DNA from: Blattamonas nauphoetae
Lineage: Eukaryota > Preaxostyla > Oxymonadida
Assembly: GCA_033064195.1 (NCBI GenBank)
Contig: JARBJD010000036.1
Location: forward strand, 1 to 64,000
Length of the DNA: 64,000 nt
Direction of reading: 5' to 3'
Positions 1-10,100 of the stretch are shown here, piece after piece (position 1 is the stretch's first letter; every line of letters starts with the position of its first letter). The position numbers were made by a program, and so were the translations under genes. Below the pieces are notes generated by a model. That model was not told where the DNA came from. It did not search any database and worked only from the letters and a program-made list of their open reading frames with translations.

Positions 1-239
1 TTGTAGGTGAAAGTCAGTCGGATCAGAACCCATTGATCACTCTTTTTCTCTTCTCACTCTAACTTCCAGGTGTCTGAGCGTTCTTTCCTGTTGATTGTGA
101 TGAAATTGTCATGAATAGAGTAATTTCAGTACCTCGTTCCTGGTTTCGGTCACAAATTAGGAAGAAGACTTCATTCTCGGTTCATCTTGAATTCACTTCG
201 GAATAATGGTAAATCTCGATTGTGGGTTCCGAAATTTCT

Positions 240-295
240 CCGGTCAGTGACCGTCAGTACTTTCGATGAAAACTGACCGGTCAGTACCGGTCAGA
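240..295. repeat. GGTCAGT-rich hairpin, left side of repeat block
   Basis: The word CCGGTCAGT at 240-248 pairs with its exact complement ACTGACCGG at 272-280 across a 23-nt loop, and further GGTCAG words follow to 295. A related word recurs in inverted orientation near 1350-1387 on the other side of the tandem-repeat block. This could be the terminal region of an old non-autonomous DNA element spanning about 240-1390, but no target duplication is evident. No coding potential is seen. Confidence 0.5.
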
Positions 296-329
296 CAAAT
301 ACGGTGACGGCATATCAGAAGCACAGTGT

Positions 330-608
330 CCCAACAGAGCTGGTGGTTTGATCCGTCTCATTTCTCCATTCTATTTATCATCGTTTTTCTTCTAAAGAAG
401 AGAAACAACAAAAGAGAGTGATTAAAAGAGAGGAAGATACACGATGAGAGCATTTCAGCATCTTATAGCCCCAACAGAGCGGGTGGTTTGATCCTTCTCA
501 TTTTACCATTGTATCGTCCTTGGATTGTTTTCTAAATAAGAATAACAACAAAGAGAGAGAGGTTAAAGAGAGCAAGACATACGATGACAGCGTTTCATCA
601 ACTCATAG
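330..608. repeat. Two degenerate ~139-bp tandem repeat copies
   Basis: Copy 1 (330-468) and copy 2 (470-608) share the order: CCCCAACAGAGC-like start, GGTGGTTTGATCC, a T-rich part, AACAACAAA, GAGAGAGGTTAAAGAG, then ACGATGA and GCGTTTCA-like words. A third copy lies at 1185-1322, displaced by the inverted-repeat element at 607-1178. Copies differ at roughly a fifth to a quarter of positions by eye, so the array is old. I see no protein-coding frame in it. Confidence 0.7.
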
Positions 609-1178
609 ATCCACTCAAAACCGGAATTTCTCCTAAACCCGGAACATGGGGTTGAAAGATACATATTGGGCAAACTAAGAAAAAATAAAATTTGAGAATT
701 ATAGACCGACGCAAATCAGAGAAACCCTCAAAATACTGTATACAGCAACAATGCCTACATTTTTCTCAACTTTTGGATCGTTTCTCCACAACCAGCCATC
801 CGTTTTGCACCAAATAAAGTGCATTGTTATCGTAAACATCTCGACAAAAGCTGCTCAAAAATGAAAGATATTTTTTCTAAGACTTTTTCTCGAGAAAAAT
901 ATGGGTTTTTTCTATTTTCCCAAATATCCAGCATTTTTTCTCCAATGTTTTCTCAAATTGTTCGTTTCATCAAAAACGTTTTTGTGAAAATTTTCATCAA
1001 AATCGGTTCACAGGTTGTGAAGATATGACCAGTTCTCCTGATTCAAACAGGTCCAAAGAGGTATTTTGAGGGTTTCTCTGATTTGCGTCGGTCTATAATT
1101 CTCAAATTTTATTTTTTCTTAGTCTAATATGTATCTTTCAACCCCATGTTCCGGGTTTAGTTCCGGGTTAGTGGATCT
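607..1178. mobile_element. MITE-like/foldback element with long terminal inverted repeats
   Basis: The left arm (607-736) and right arm (1062-1178) are near-perfect reverse complements over about 115 bp. Both contain CCCGGAACATGGGGTTGAAA and the segment TTGAGAATTATAGACCGACG. The loop of about 325 bp is AT-rich and carries no convincing gene; an open frame at 819-1028 is low-complexity. The element separates copies 2 and 3 of a tandem repeat, so it inserted into that array. The outermost inverted bases, GATCCAC, are flanked by TA on both sides, as for Tc1/mariner-type insertions, but the flank is itself palindromic, so the exact duplication cannot be fixed. The near-identity of the arms suggests it is much younger than the array. 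Confidence 0.75.
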
Positions 1179-1184
1179 ATCAAT

Positions 1185-1322
1185 GCCCCAAGAGGAGAGG
1201 CGGTTTGATATTTCTGATTTCATCATTCTAACATTCTTCAATTGAGTTCGAAATAAGATAAACAACAAAAAGAGACAGGTTAAAGAGAGGAAGACATCCG
1301 ATGAGGGCATTTCAGGATCTCA
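1185..1322. repeat. Third copy of the ~139-bp tandem repeat
   Basis: This copy begins GCCCCAAGAGG, and contains GGTTTGAT, AAACAACAAAAAGAGA and GGTTAAAGAGAGGAAGACAT in the same order as the two copies at 330-608. It is separated from them by the inverted-repeat element at 607-1178. Confidence 0.65.
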
Positions 1323-1359
1323 GCACTTGATCTGACCCTTAGAAGCAAAGGTCACTGAC

Positions 1360-1465
1360 ACTGACCGAGCCCTTGAGCTCGGTCAGTCCAGTATAAGGCC
1401 AACAATATCATCTCAGAATTAGGGGTGGGCAGCGGTCGGTCCGACTGCTCGTCGACCGACCGACT
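1360..1465. repeat. Pair of perfect hairpins on GACCG words
   Basis: ACTGACCGAGC at 1360-1370 pairs with GCTCGGTCAGT at 1377-1387, giving an 11-bp perfect stem and a 6-nt loop. A second hairpin has GGTCGGTC at 1434-1441 pairing with GACCGACC at 1454-1461, just after the word AGGGGTGGGC at 1421-1430. The last word resembles the ends of some hAT transposons, but that is weak. Both hairpins may be worn transposon ends. Confidence 0.5.
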
Positions 1466-1749
1466 GCTTTTCCTGATGATCGTACCCATTTCTCACAATT
1501 TTAGTCGTTGATTCCTTGAGATTGATTTGCAAAACCAAATACAAGAACAATGAAGATAAGCTTGTCTGTGGGAAGAAAAATCAACGGCAAATAATGGACA
1601 GCGATTCAGAAAGAAACAACAGCCTACGTCGTTTTGAGAGATTGTGAGGTGGATGAGAGCAGTCCGATGTTTCGATGTTAACGTATCGAGCCGTTTGAAG
1701 CAGTGGAAGAAGCGTTGTGTCAACGCTTCGAACTCCGTCAGCTGTCTAT

Positions 1750-2300
1750 GTCAGATGTTGCTGAACGCAGACAGCACCAGCTCCTCTGTCACCAGCTTGT
1801 TGTAGTCTTCGACCTGCTCCACTTCCTCATCTTTCAGAGCAGCGAAGTGGGTGATGTCCAGATGTGCCTGCACGACTGTCTTTTTTGGCTGAGGTCTGCC
1901 ACACGTGCGGTCCAAGCACTGTGTGGGCAGCGCAGTGGATGAGATAGGTGGCAGTGTGATGGCAGGCAAGCTGGTAGCGTCGTTCTTTGTCAATCTGTGC
2001 AAACGCGAGGACTCTGAACTGTGGCTCGCTCGTCATCTGGTTACTCTTCTCGGCGAACTGCACCTGCTGCTCGGTCAGAGTAGGAACGATATGGTGTGTG
2101 AGACAAAGTCCATCCTCCCCAACGTCTACCACATCAAACACAGCTGCGGTGCGATCGGCGAGGATTTGAGCGAAGGAGCCTTCGGATCGACTTCATTCAG
2201 GCTTCGTGAAGAAAATGGCAAGTTTTCCATTGCCGTGGTCTTGGCCACCTGAAGTTGTGTAGAAGAAGGTCTTGTCGAGCACAACAAGATCGCGGACATT
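1750..2300 (-). pseudogene. Alanyl-tRNA synthetase fragment (editing domain), decayed
   Basis: Read on the minus strand, successive frames give VLDKTFFYTTSGGQDHGNG (about 2283-2227), then RRYQLACHHTATYLIH followed by CAAHTVLGPHV (about 1984-1908), then LDITHFAALKDEEVEQVED (about 1863-1807). These match, in the right order, the start of the alanyl-tRNA synthetase editing domain, its zinc-binding HxxxH helix (second His replaced by Tyr here) and the following helix. The frame changes at least twice: after FFTKPE, where a stop is met, and after WQTSAKK. No C-terminal Cys/His motif follows, and nothing convincing of the aminoacylation domain precedes it, although faint similarity may extend to about 2540. 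I read this as a pseudogene piece of a host or transferred AlaRS gene; an unsequenced intact copy must exist elsewhere. Confidence 0.8.
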
Positions 2301-5129
2301 GCTCTTTCCGGGTTTTTTTAGCATAATCAGGGACTGTGCTTCGAAGTCAAGTGGATCGTTATTTACACTTCAGAATGATATTCAAGACGTTGTGAAGAGG
2401 TCAGATCGATTGTTTGAGGAATGTTCTTGCGTTTGACAGTGTATTAATGCAGTCCTTCGAGGAATGTGGTCGTCGTTTTTTCTTTCATCGCTGTCAGCTC
2501 AGTATGTGAACTTCCGGAGTTGAGGTGTTTTGTGACAACTTCAATTTGATTATGAATCACACTGTGTGTTGTGCTCAGTGCGATCCAATGATAAACCGTC
2601 AGATCATGGTTGATTTGTTCGTCTCCCTTCGACTACTTCTGAGCTTCCTTCTAACGAGCTTTTTTGGAGGTCTTTGATAATGACTTCTGCTGCCTGATCG
2701 GTTGAATTCTATCCCTGGTATTTTCGTTCAATGACGGTTGGTAGAGAGCGATTTGTTGTGAAGCGTCCATCTAACTTCGTCAATGTTGAGTAAACAGGCG
2801 AAGGTTCCAAATATTTTGTTAATAGCACCGTATTGTTCTGTTTGTTGGAGACCAATTCGATATTGGAGACATTTCAGAGTTTCAGGGAAAACATCTTCTT
2901 GAGAGGCTGGAGAACTGTTCTTCGGCCTCTTGTTTCCACCATTTCATGCATCTTCAATGAATGGAAGATCAATCTGTTTCTTCAATCTTTCGTGTGTGCC
3001 AGCCTGTTCAGATTGTTGTCAATGAGCTGATCCTTTTGATTCGTTGTGAAGCTTGGATGATAGAATGACTGAATGCCGATCAGAACAAATCCACTGTTAT
3101 GTCGTCCTTAAAGTCCAATCGAATCATGATCGTGGAATCTGATGCAAAATTGAGGACGGATGAGAGGATTTGGATGTGGTTTGAGTTCCCTGGAACCCAG
3201 ATCGGTTGGAAGCAGCAAATTTCTGCGGCAGCATCATCCACGTCATCACACCACCTTGTAATGACATGACATCGATGGATAGCAGTGTGTGGAGGAACTG
3301 TTTGTGTGTCCGATCTGTGACGCAATATCAAGAGGAAAGAGTAGGATAAATATTAATCAAAAGGAAATATGGACTGTTTAAATCCGTTCCAAGCTTCCTG
3401 GTACGTCAATTTATGCTCATCCGGCTTGAGTTCTTGGCCAGGTTCTCGGATGAACTTGTACGATCAGTCACAGTTGCTGTCTCCACAAATCTGTACAGAA
3501 AAGACGAGAAACAGTGTAACTCATGCATTAAAGCGAGGTGAAATGTCACACTGTTCAATCTGTGTCTTTGGTCCAGAAGTTGTGGCCACCTGTGCAATGC
3601 TTGCGTACCCAGCCTGCTGCTTTCAAACGACCCATTGGATAGGAGAAATCAGGGTTTTCAGCAAATATCAGCTGGATAATTCCTTTCATTCCTTCTCTTC
3701 GTCAATTTACTGATTCATCGCTCGTCTTCGTATACGATCGTGACGGCTCGTTTCGACACCTTCATTTTCATTCAAGACGAGAAGGATCGGATTCTTTGAG
3801 ACGATATCCAAAATGGTGTCATGATCCGATTCGGTAGTGGGACGACAAACTTTCTTGAGCGAGTTCTCGATCGGTTGGATGGTCCTGCTTCAGTTTTTGG
3901 AGTAATGGAGGTGTATCTCGCAATTCGCGCTGATGCTGGACCAATAGTCGGTTCTCAATCTGAAGGTTGCGTTGGTTGCGCTCGTTGGCGAGTTGGAGCG
4001 CTCGTTCCGCTGTCGATGGCCTTTCCCTCTTCGGCATGATTAACTACGAAGCAGGAGAATCGTTGATTCGCAATGGATGACCGGAACGACTTGATCAAAC
4101 ACCCATAATTTTTTTCTTTCGAACAGGTTCGCAGAGTTGTGAAACAAGTGTGTCGTAAGTGAAAAAAGGGTGTCGTGAAAGAAACTGCGAAATCGAATTA
4201 GCGACAGGAGGATCTGTCATGCAACTATGGGTTCTTGTTGCGACAGGCAGGGAATTATGGCCGTCTGTGAAACCCTTAACCAGGTGTTCAAAGATCGATA
4301 ACCTCACCTTTATTCTGGTTATTTATGTTTGTTGCTTCCATGTGAATGGTCCAAACAGGAGATCAACGGTCTGTCTTGCACTTATGAAATCCATCATCCT
4401 CTCTTCATCCCTAATTTCATCAACACAATCGTCGTGTATTCGATCTCCTTTTATTGTCTTTAATTATCATTTTCATCTTGACTTTCTTCAATTCAGATAT
4501 ATTTTTCTTTCATTTTTCGACATTCATTACTATTGGACGTATCTTTCTTGATCTTCAGGCCTCCAACTTATTCTCGTAACCTCTCTCTTCACGGTCATTT
4601 TCTCCCTCTTCCACATTGTTCAATTGGAATCATTCACAACATCCCATCTTTTCCCATCTCAAATCCCCTAGTCTCCTCGCAAGATCATCCTCCCAATTTA
4701 TCCCACCATCTCACCCAACTACATCCATTCGTTTCTTTCACCCCAAACGATGACTAGAATTTTTACCCTTTCATAAGGTTCACCACACAATTTTGAATTT
4801 TCGTTTCTGTATCCTCACTGGAGAAGAGACGTTCTTCTTCCAACCATTCCTAAAACGAGAAAAATCAGAATTGAATTTCCAAAATAGAAAAAATCCTTCG
4901 TAATTGAAGAAACTCAAAATGAAAAGGATTATAAAGGAAAATACAAGAAGATCGAGTTCACGACAATTGTCATGATGAGATGTGGGATGAAGAGAGAAAA
5001 ATGGACTTCATAAGTTAATTGCAGACAGTTTATAACCTTTTTGAACCATTTGCACGTTAGCAACGATCGAATAGATCCAGAATTAAATGATTGAGAAGTG
5101 AACAGATAGCACCAGGTTAAGGGTCTCAC
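2301..5129. other. Gene-poor stretch, no supported gene
   Basis: Both strands carry only short open frames, interrupted every 100-250 bp. One minus-strand frame at 3819-4037 encodes a 72-residue, Q/E/R-rich, helical-looking peptide beginning MPKRERPSTAERALQ. A neighbouring minus frame downstream reads DTILDIVSKNPILLVLN, suggesting another broken gene that I cannot identify. From about 4300 to 4760 the plus strand is pyrimidine-rich. I see no RNA gene here. Confidence 0.5.
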
Positions 5130-5912
5130 AGACGCTCGCCGATCCCTGGCGACAGGTCCATTGTCATCTCTTGACAAGTTAAGTGTCAAAGCCCGAAGCA
5201 ACTCCTCTTGCACAAATATGTCCTAGTAAGCGACAAACTCCGCCAGAAACAGGTTTATTCATCAATCTTGCTCAGTTATTTTGCTGGTTCATTCATGTCC
5301 CTCTGGGTCTCTCGATCGTGCCAAGAGACAACGATCTGAACAGAAGACCAGTAAAGCACGCAAAAGTCATGTATTTCCAACGGTATTTTTCATTCTTTCA
5401 GTCATTCTTTTTGTTTCGAGACTAGATCCCCCCTTCAGACAATACCTGCCTCGATTTCTCCTTACAACCGCTCCAACGAACTAAATTCCCCTCTGACGTG
5501 ATGAAAGAGCGATCTTAATGATAAAATTCAACCAGGTATATTGATATATTGCCCAAGACTACTAAGACACAGAACCTTTTCACCAACACTTTTTTGACTT
5601 CTCCTTTGAGATTCATCTCCCCAAACCGTCTTTCTCTGTCTTCTTCTATCGATTGTGTTCCGCCTCTGGAGTTTTGGTTTGACGTGTCGCTTTCACTACA
5701 TTGGTTTTTAACTTTTTTTCTCAAAACTCCACCGCATCTGTCTCTGCCAGTAATACTTCCCAATGCGGAGTAAAATGAGTTGATAACATGTTTATACACA
5801 TATAGAGTGGGATTTAGGACCTTTCTAAAATGAAGATGTGATCGAGCCCATTGAGAGTGGTCATTGGCATTTGACATCGAGAAAACCCATGCCATACAGG
5901 CTATAGCTGTCT
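5130..5912. repeat. Diverged ~0.78-kb direct repeat, copy 1
   Basis: This segment aligns end to end with 6245-7012. Shared landmarks include ATGTATTTCCAACGGTAT, CATTCTTTCAG, CGCTCCAACGAACT, AAGAGCGATCTT, CCAGTAAT, CGGAGTAAAA, ATAACATGTTTA and CACACATATAGA. The copies differ at perhaps a fifth of positions with small indels. Neither keeps an open frame through the repeat. Copy 1 ends in an imperfect palindrome around 5895-5925 (CTATAGCTGTCTGG). Confidence 0.75.
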
Positions 5913-6244
5913 GGCTTGGCCTGGCCTACCTGTTTTTCCAGAAAGACCGTGCCAGCCACTAGCCTGTGGGGTACCAATGATGGGTACGAGATCTTTTTTC
6001 AAATCACTGGAAAACACGATAAAGATGACAATCAGAGTTTCTGGTGAAGGTAATAAGACAGGAACACGGTTTCACAGGGTCATTCATCATCATTTCTGCC
6101 TTCTGATCCTCTTCACTGTTGTCTTTTTCGAATCATGGGTTGATCAGGACTCACTTCTTGGAAAGGCTGTTTTAGTTCCTCTCTCAATTTCATTCATTTT
6201 TACATTGTATGTCAGTGTTCTTTCCATTGGAATACCACTCATTC

Positions 6245-7012
6245 TCATCCACTTCTCAGCGATCGATCTTTCGATGTCACCCCGTGACATTTGAGGTATC
6301 AACGCCCAATACAACTCCTTAAGCATTATTCGGCCCCAAAGGAGAAAGTCAGCACGGATCAGGTTCTGGTTGTCACTCTTGCCCAAGTATCTCACCAGTT
6401 CTTTCATGGCATTCTGATTCTCAGGATCATTCTAATAAACAACGAAATGATCCGAAAACGTGTTGATCGCGCAAAATGGATGTATTTCCAACGGTATCTT
6501 TCATTCTTTCAGACATTATTTTGGTTTAGAGACTCCATCTCTCCTTCTGACAATGACTGGTTCCATTTCTCCTTTAAGTCGCTCCAACGAACTTAACTCC
6601 CCTCATACATGATAAAAGAGCGATCTTGATGATAAGATCAAACCAGATACATTGTCTATGTGGTCTTTGTTCATAAATCACACAACATTTTCACAGTCCA
6701 TTTTTAACTTCTTCTTTGAGATATCTCTCTCCAATCAGTCCTTATCTGTCTTCATTTGTCGACTTTCTTCTTTCTCTGGAGTTTTGTCTTTTCATTTCAC
6801 CTTCAGTCCCCATTTGTTTTGAACTTTTCCATTCAACACCCCTCATCCGTCTCAGCCAGTAATAATACTCAATTCGGAGTAAAACGAGAGCATAACATGT
6901 TTACACACATATAGATAGCGATTAAAGACCTATCTAGAAGCATGATATGATCGATCCCATACTGGCTGAAATTTGGCATTTGGCATCACAAAAAACCAGG
7001 CCAGACAGCTAT
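6245..7012. repeat. Diverged ~0.78-kb direct repeat, copy 2
   Basis: This is the second copy of the 5130-5912 segment, about 1.1 kb downstream in the same orientation. Its right end, CCAGGCCAGACAGCTATA (about 6994-7012), is the inverted form of a word at the right end of copy 1. A minus-strand open frame of 87 codons at 6144-6407 overlaps the left end but has no counterpart in copy 1, so I do not call it a gene. Copy 2 stops about 140 bp before the start of the P-loop gene at 7151. Confidence 0.75.
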
Positions 7013-7150
7013 ACATACAGGTATCATGCCTAGCTGGAAAAATCATTTTTTTCAAGAAGAGAATCGATCGAATAGATGAATTGTTTGCCCCACCATTGGT
7101 ACAGATGATCACTCTGATTAAGGGTCTGATCGTATCACTTTTTCGTTCAA

Positions 7151-10100
7151 ATGGGAAACAACATCAGCAGACATTTCCCGCCGAACTCTTCAACCGCTCC
7201 TCCGATTCTAGAAGATCTTGAATCAACATTGCTTCACAGGATTCAAGTTGTCATCGATTCCTGTGTTGGCGTTCTTAAACAAACAGACTTTCTTGATTTT
7301 GACGGCCCACTTCCCAATGAGCAACTTTCAGACTTGTCCCACCTCTTGTATTGGTCATTTCAGACTCAACCACTAAGTTTCAACGACAAAAGCCCTCTAG
7401 AACAATATTTGTTTCGTTCTTCAACATTCTCTCTGTTTGGCCATGTGATCATCAACTCGCAAACATATGAAGATCATAGAACGAAATTGGGTGAAAAATT
7501 GAAACGCCCAATTCTCCATATTATCACCGGCACTCCTGGAATGGGGAAATCAGCCAGTCGATTTCCGTTCATAACATTGTTGATGAGCTTTGGAGTTGCG
7601 GTTTGTATTCTCTTTAATTCATTCCAACTCTTCAGTCTGTTTCGACAATAAAGAAGGGGGAACAAACCTATGTTTTTAAACTTAAGAATACAGTAGAGAC
7701 AGGAGAGGCGACAATTTCCATGGATGATCCCAACGGGAGATTCGCCGACTTTGTTACTGCATCGTACTTGTACACATATGGGGTGTACTCGTTAAAGGAA
7801 GGGGCTACCAAACCTGGTACTACAAAAAAATGTGGAACAGGTCTACGAACACCCAGACGCTCAAAACATTCCTGAAGACGCATCATCATCGACCGAATGG
7901 GAGCATCTTGGGGATGTCTCTGTCCCAAGTGTGGAACACTTTCCGTATTTCGTCCGTCTGTTGGTGAATCATGACACCGCGGAAATCGGCGAAACAGGAA
8001 TCCTCCTCAAGGACATCTACATCTTTCAGCAATCGAATCTGAATCGTGGTTCAAAGCTCGCGCCGGGATCGGCCCTCATGCTTCACTTAATATGCAACAA
8101 GAAAGAACTCACCGAAGACCTCAATGTGAACGAGCAAATGATTTTGTTGTCGGGATCAACCGTTGCAAAAGATTCAAAAATCGTTGAATATCCAGCAAAC
8201 ACACTCTCACTGTTCCGCGATGATGATGGCACAGAAATTCGAATGAGCACACAGCCCCAACGCACTCATTACGGACAACAAGAGACAATAAACAGAGATT
8301 ATGTTCTGGAAGCTGGATCAACACTCCGGAAAGGTTCAAAGGTCTCTCTCAAGTACCCTCACCCAAAGACAAAATGTGTATTGTCAAAGGAGCGTCCAAT
8401 CACAACTCACTTAGGAATTGCCCCAGGTTCAGTGATCAAGAAGGATTCAATTCTTGGAGCCGGATCGTCTATCGCCACATTGAAAGTCGAGAACTTACTC
8501 AAAGGACAACACTGGCACGTCGTTGATGAGTTTGTCGAATTTTTGTTTGATTATTTTCAGTATCATGTTTTCTGAACAAACACCGATGTATCGAGATCAA
8601 AACTATGTCCTATTCACATCCCCAAAGGGTTCGAGGTGGGAAGAAGTCAACAACAACCAAAAAGGAATGGAACCTACCTTATCGAGTATTCAGTCCCGAA
8701 ATATCCGCCTAAAGAGCAAGCAGCGCTTCTCAACACTATGGGAGCACAAACGGAGATTCTCAACACGAAGGAAGAACAACCAGCGATTGAAAACACGAAG
8801 GAAGAACAACCAGCGATTCAAAACACGAAGGAAGAACAACCAGCGATTCAAAACACGAAGGAAGAACAACCAGCGATTCAAAACACGAAGGAAGAACAAG
8901 ATATTCTCAACAGGAAGGAAGACCTAACAGATCTTCTCGCCCTGGAAGACCCAACAGATCTTATCGGCCTGGAAGACCCAACAGATCTTATCGGCCAAGT
9001 GGATGCACAACCAGCGCTTCTCAAAGCGATGGGAACACCAACAGTCGTTTCAGAAGAAGATATCACACACATTAAGAAGAGTGTTGAACTCTTTTCGTTT
9101 GTTCCACGCTTTGTCCTGAACCCGGAACTCGCCAAGAACGCAATTGAAGGTGTCTGGAAAGCTGACAAGCAATTCGACATGATCAACCCCGAGGACCTGT
9201 TCAAAGATAAGATCTCGCACAAAATGATACATTTCTCTTGCCCTCAATATGACTGCCACATCTGGCACACAGAGTTTGCAACGGAATTAGCTCGAAGGAT
9301 CATCTTACACACATTCAACAAGGGGATGTACACGCATTTCGTCGAATCCCTCACGTCGTTTTCCACCAGTCCAGAGTTCAACCAACAGAGGGGAGCGGTT
9401 TTTCATGCATTTGTTTCGGATGCCATTCTTGGAGGGTTTCATCTAATCTCTCCAAAGAACCTTTTCTCCAACACACCACGTCCTAACGGCATAATACTCC
9501 CACCTCCGATTGACGAGTCGCACGTTTTCCTGCGAAATTCAGAAAGCATGAGAAAGATATCTCTGCCAGACATCAGCAGCATTTCTTTCGAGGACATGAA
9601 ACCATTACAGGAGAATTGGAAACGCTTCTTCACCGCGCCGATGAATCATTGGGATATATCATCGACAAAACTGTCTTGGGAAAGGTCTGCAATCACTCCT
9701 TCAATCCCAAATGAAGATACCCCCAGACAAAAGGACAAAAAGGCTCCAGCCAAATCAAATGCCAGGTGCTTCACGTACTATCTGAAACCGATAGGCGGAA
9801 ACAACGCTGGTTTTGACTCCGTTTTACTATTCTTCAAAGTTGTCAAGAAAGAGCAGAATGAATTGAAAGTCGACGACATCTCGGTAATGTTCATCCAATC
9901 AACGCTCGCAGCCGAACACACACTCAGCCCAACTGGCGTAAATCTGATGTTTCTATGGCTGGCTCTTCTGGGGACAGTGTACAAGCTCACCCAACAACAC
10001 ATTCATCCATTCATCTTCTTTGTGAAGCAACCGTTCGTTGACACACTTAATCTGAAAGACAAAGAAAAATACGATGAATCTATCATCCCAAAACGCAATA

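Noticed and set aside
7601-8664. Frameshifted pseudogene instead of a split P-loop gene
   Set aside because: Four GT-AG segments restore conserved motifs in order and the total exon length is a multiple of three, so a live split gene is more likely, though two introns are weak.
8690-8899. Minus-strand frame encoding repeated FFLRVLNRWL words
   Set aside because: It is the exact antisense of the coding NTKEEQPAIQ tandem array and has no features of its own.
8761-8899. CRISPR-like array of short repeats
   Set aside because: Units are directly adjacent with no spacers, have a period of 30 nt in frame, and lie within a eukaryotic coding exon.
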